Assembly (NCBI GenBank): GCA_003157295.1
Contig: PMJF01000066.1
Coordinates: forward strand, 1-6,025
Length of the DNA stretch: 6,025 nucleotides
DNA from: Candidatus Moraniibacteriota bacterium
GTDB lineage: Bacteria > Patescibacteriota > Minisyncoccia > Moranbacterales > UBA11712
Reading direction: 5' to 3'
The translations under genes and the position numbers were made by a program. Below are positions 5,131 to 6,025 of the stretch, piece after piece (positions within the stretch are counted from its first letter, which is position 1; each line of letters starts with the position of its first letter). The notes beneath the pieces were generated by a model, which ran no database searches, was not told the origin of the DNA, and saw only the letters and a list, made by a program, of their open reading frames with translations.

Positions 5131-5177
5131 TCCCATCCCCTTTTAGCGGGACAGAGGTGAATCCCCTTCTACATATT

Positions 5178-6025
5178 ATGCAAGATAACGAACTGATATA
5201 TTGGAACGCTTTTGCCGCCATCGGCGGATTCGGTCCGCAGAGCTTCAAAAAGCTGCTGGCTTTTTTTGGGGATCTCGAAACAGCTTGGAAGGCCGGGCGA
5301 GTTGAATTGATCGGAACTGGCATCGGCGAGAAAAAAGTCGAAATATTTTTGGCCGCCAGAGGAAAAATCACGCCTCAAAAATTTTTTGAAGAGGTTTTGA
5401 AAGAACAGATCGAGATCATCACAATTCATAGCACTGTTTATCCGCCCCAGCTCAAAGAGATTCCTTCCGCTCCAGCCGTTCTCTATGGCAGAGGAGATCT
5501 CCAAATTTTGAGCAATAAGTCGATTTCCGTGGTCGGTTCGCGAAAATTCACGACTTATGGTGAGCGGGCGGCGCAAAGCCTTTGCCGCGATCTGGTCCGC
5601 TCCGGTCTCATGATCGTCAGCGGCCTGGCGCTCGGCATTGACGCCATCGCCCACCGCGCCACTTTGGAGGCTGGCGGAAAGACCATTGCCGTTCTCGGGA
5701 CCGGCATTGATGACGCGACCATTTATCCCCGGGAGAATTTCAATCTGGCTCATGAGATCATCGAAAGCGGCGGCGCGTTGATAGCCGAATATCCTCCCAA
5801 AACTCCTTCGCTCAAACAAAATTTTCCGGCTCGCAACCGGATCATGGCGGGCCTGACACTCGGAACACTCGTCATTGAAGCGGCCGCTTCCAGCGGGTCG
5901 CTCATCACTGCCGGATATGCCCTCGAATTCGACCGCGAAGTCCTGGCCGTACCCGGAGATATTTTTTCTCCCCAGTCCACCGGCGCCAACGAACTCATCA
6001 AAAACGGAGCCAAACTCGTCCAGTC
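5178..6025 (+). CDS. dprA: DNA processing protein DprA (Smf), 3' end outside the window
   Basis: The first 282 residues of DprA, which loads RecA onto incoming single-stranded DNA during natural transformation; cytosolic. The N-terminus (ELIYWNAFAAIGGFGPQSFK, 5-24) resembles the family's helix-hairpin-helix-like start. The Rossmann-type core shows SVVGSRKFTTYG (117-128), SGLALGIDAIAH (148-159), AVLGTGID (171-178), YPREN (183-187), FPARNRIMAGL (216-226), EAAASSGSLITAGYAL (234-249) and GDIFSPQSTGANELI (260-274). The reading frame is open to the window edge, so the C-terminal end is missing. ATG 5178 fits the family start. The in-frame GTG 5157 would add seven residues (MNPLLHI) and is less likely. 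AGAGGTGA (5153-5160) is 17 bases from the ATG, too far for a normal Shine-Dalgarno, and belongs to the inverted-repeat end. No clear plus-strand promoter is seen. Family call is secure. Confidence 0.95.
   Translation, partial: MQDNELIYWNAFAAIGGFGPQSFKKLLAFFGDLETAWKAGRVELIGTGIGEKKVEIFLAARGKITPQKFFEEVLKEQIEIITIHSTVYPPQLKEIPSAPAVLYGRGDLQILSNKSISVVGSRKFTTYGERAAQSLCRDLVRSGLMIVSGLALGIDAIAHRATLEAGGKTIAVLGTGIDDATIYPRENFNLAHEIIESGGALIAEYPPKTPSLKQNFPARNRIMAGLTLGTLVIEAAASSGSLITAGYALEFDREVLAVPGDIFSPQSTGANELIKNGAKLVQ

Larger units (their letters stand above)
4922..5157. mobile_element. Possible MITE-like element with imperfect terminal inverted repeats
   Basis: CCTCTGTCCCACCTAAAAG (4922-4940) and CTTTTAGCGGGACAGAGG (5140-5157) are inverted copies differing by one substitution and one indel. 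They bound 236 bp. A third partial copy, GCGGGACAAAAG (5020-5031), lies inside in the same orientation as the right end. The unit contains a strong leftward promoter just inside its right end and no transposase. I see no convincing target-site duplication: the flanks are ...GATTATGT and TGAATCCC.... A deletion derivative of an unrecognised insertion sequence is one reading; duplicated ends of a regulatory RNA locus is another. Confidence 0.4.

Noticed and set aside
5169..5819. Minus-strand open frame opposite dprA (about 216 residues).
   Set aside because: It is a shadow of dprA, which has the conserved DprA motifs on the plus strand.

Overview
The window looks like part of a Patescibacteria (CPR) chromosome, probably Parcubacteria-like. 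This is inferred from the compact housekeeping set, the style of the signal peptidase and LytR-CpsA-Psr proteins, the A/T-rich heptamer-type repeats between genes, and the lack of a usable Shine-Dalgarno sequence at the chosen start of any of the six genes. The HIT gene ends in TGA at the expected family length, which agrees with TGA being a stop rather than the glycine codon of some CPR lineages. No ribosomal or other marker RNA is present to fix the taxonomy.

Layout. Positions 1-89 hold an AT-rich hairpin and five tandem 7-bp repeats. Three genes then run leftward as a tight operon (transcribed lepB, hisS, HIT; gaps of 10 and 11 bp): signal peptidase I, histidyl-tRNA synthetase and a HIT-domain hydrolase. 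A 244-bp divergent intergenic region (2457-2700) carries nested inverted repeats and outward-facing promoter elements. Rightward from 2701 come a LytR-CpsA-Psr envelope glycopolymer ligase, then pth (peptidyl-tRNA hydrolase), a 361-bp gap, and dprA, which runs off the right edge.

The 361-bp gap (4817-5177) is the most interesting part. It contains a consensus sigma70-type promoter on the minus strand (TTGACA, 16 bp, TGC-TATAAT) and, about 220 bp downstream, a GC-rich hairpin followed by a six-T tract, also on the minus strand. Together they outline a transcript of about 240 nt with no convincing protein. Two predicted stems in it use G-U pairs that would be A-C mismatches on the other strand, which favours a structured minus-strand RNA. 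The same interval is bounded by near-identical inverted ends (CCTCTGTCCC...), so it may also be a small non-autonomous mobile element. I do not recognise the RNA or the element.

Functionally the genes are core: translation and tRNA economy (hisS, pth), nucleotide metabolism (HIT), protein export and envelope building (lepB, LCP), and DNA uptake or recombination (dprA).
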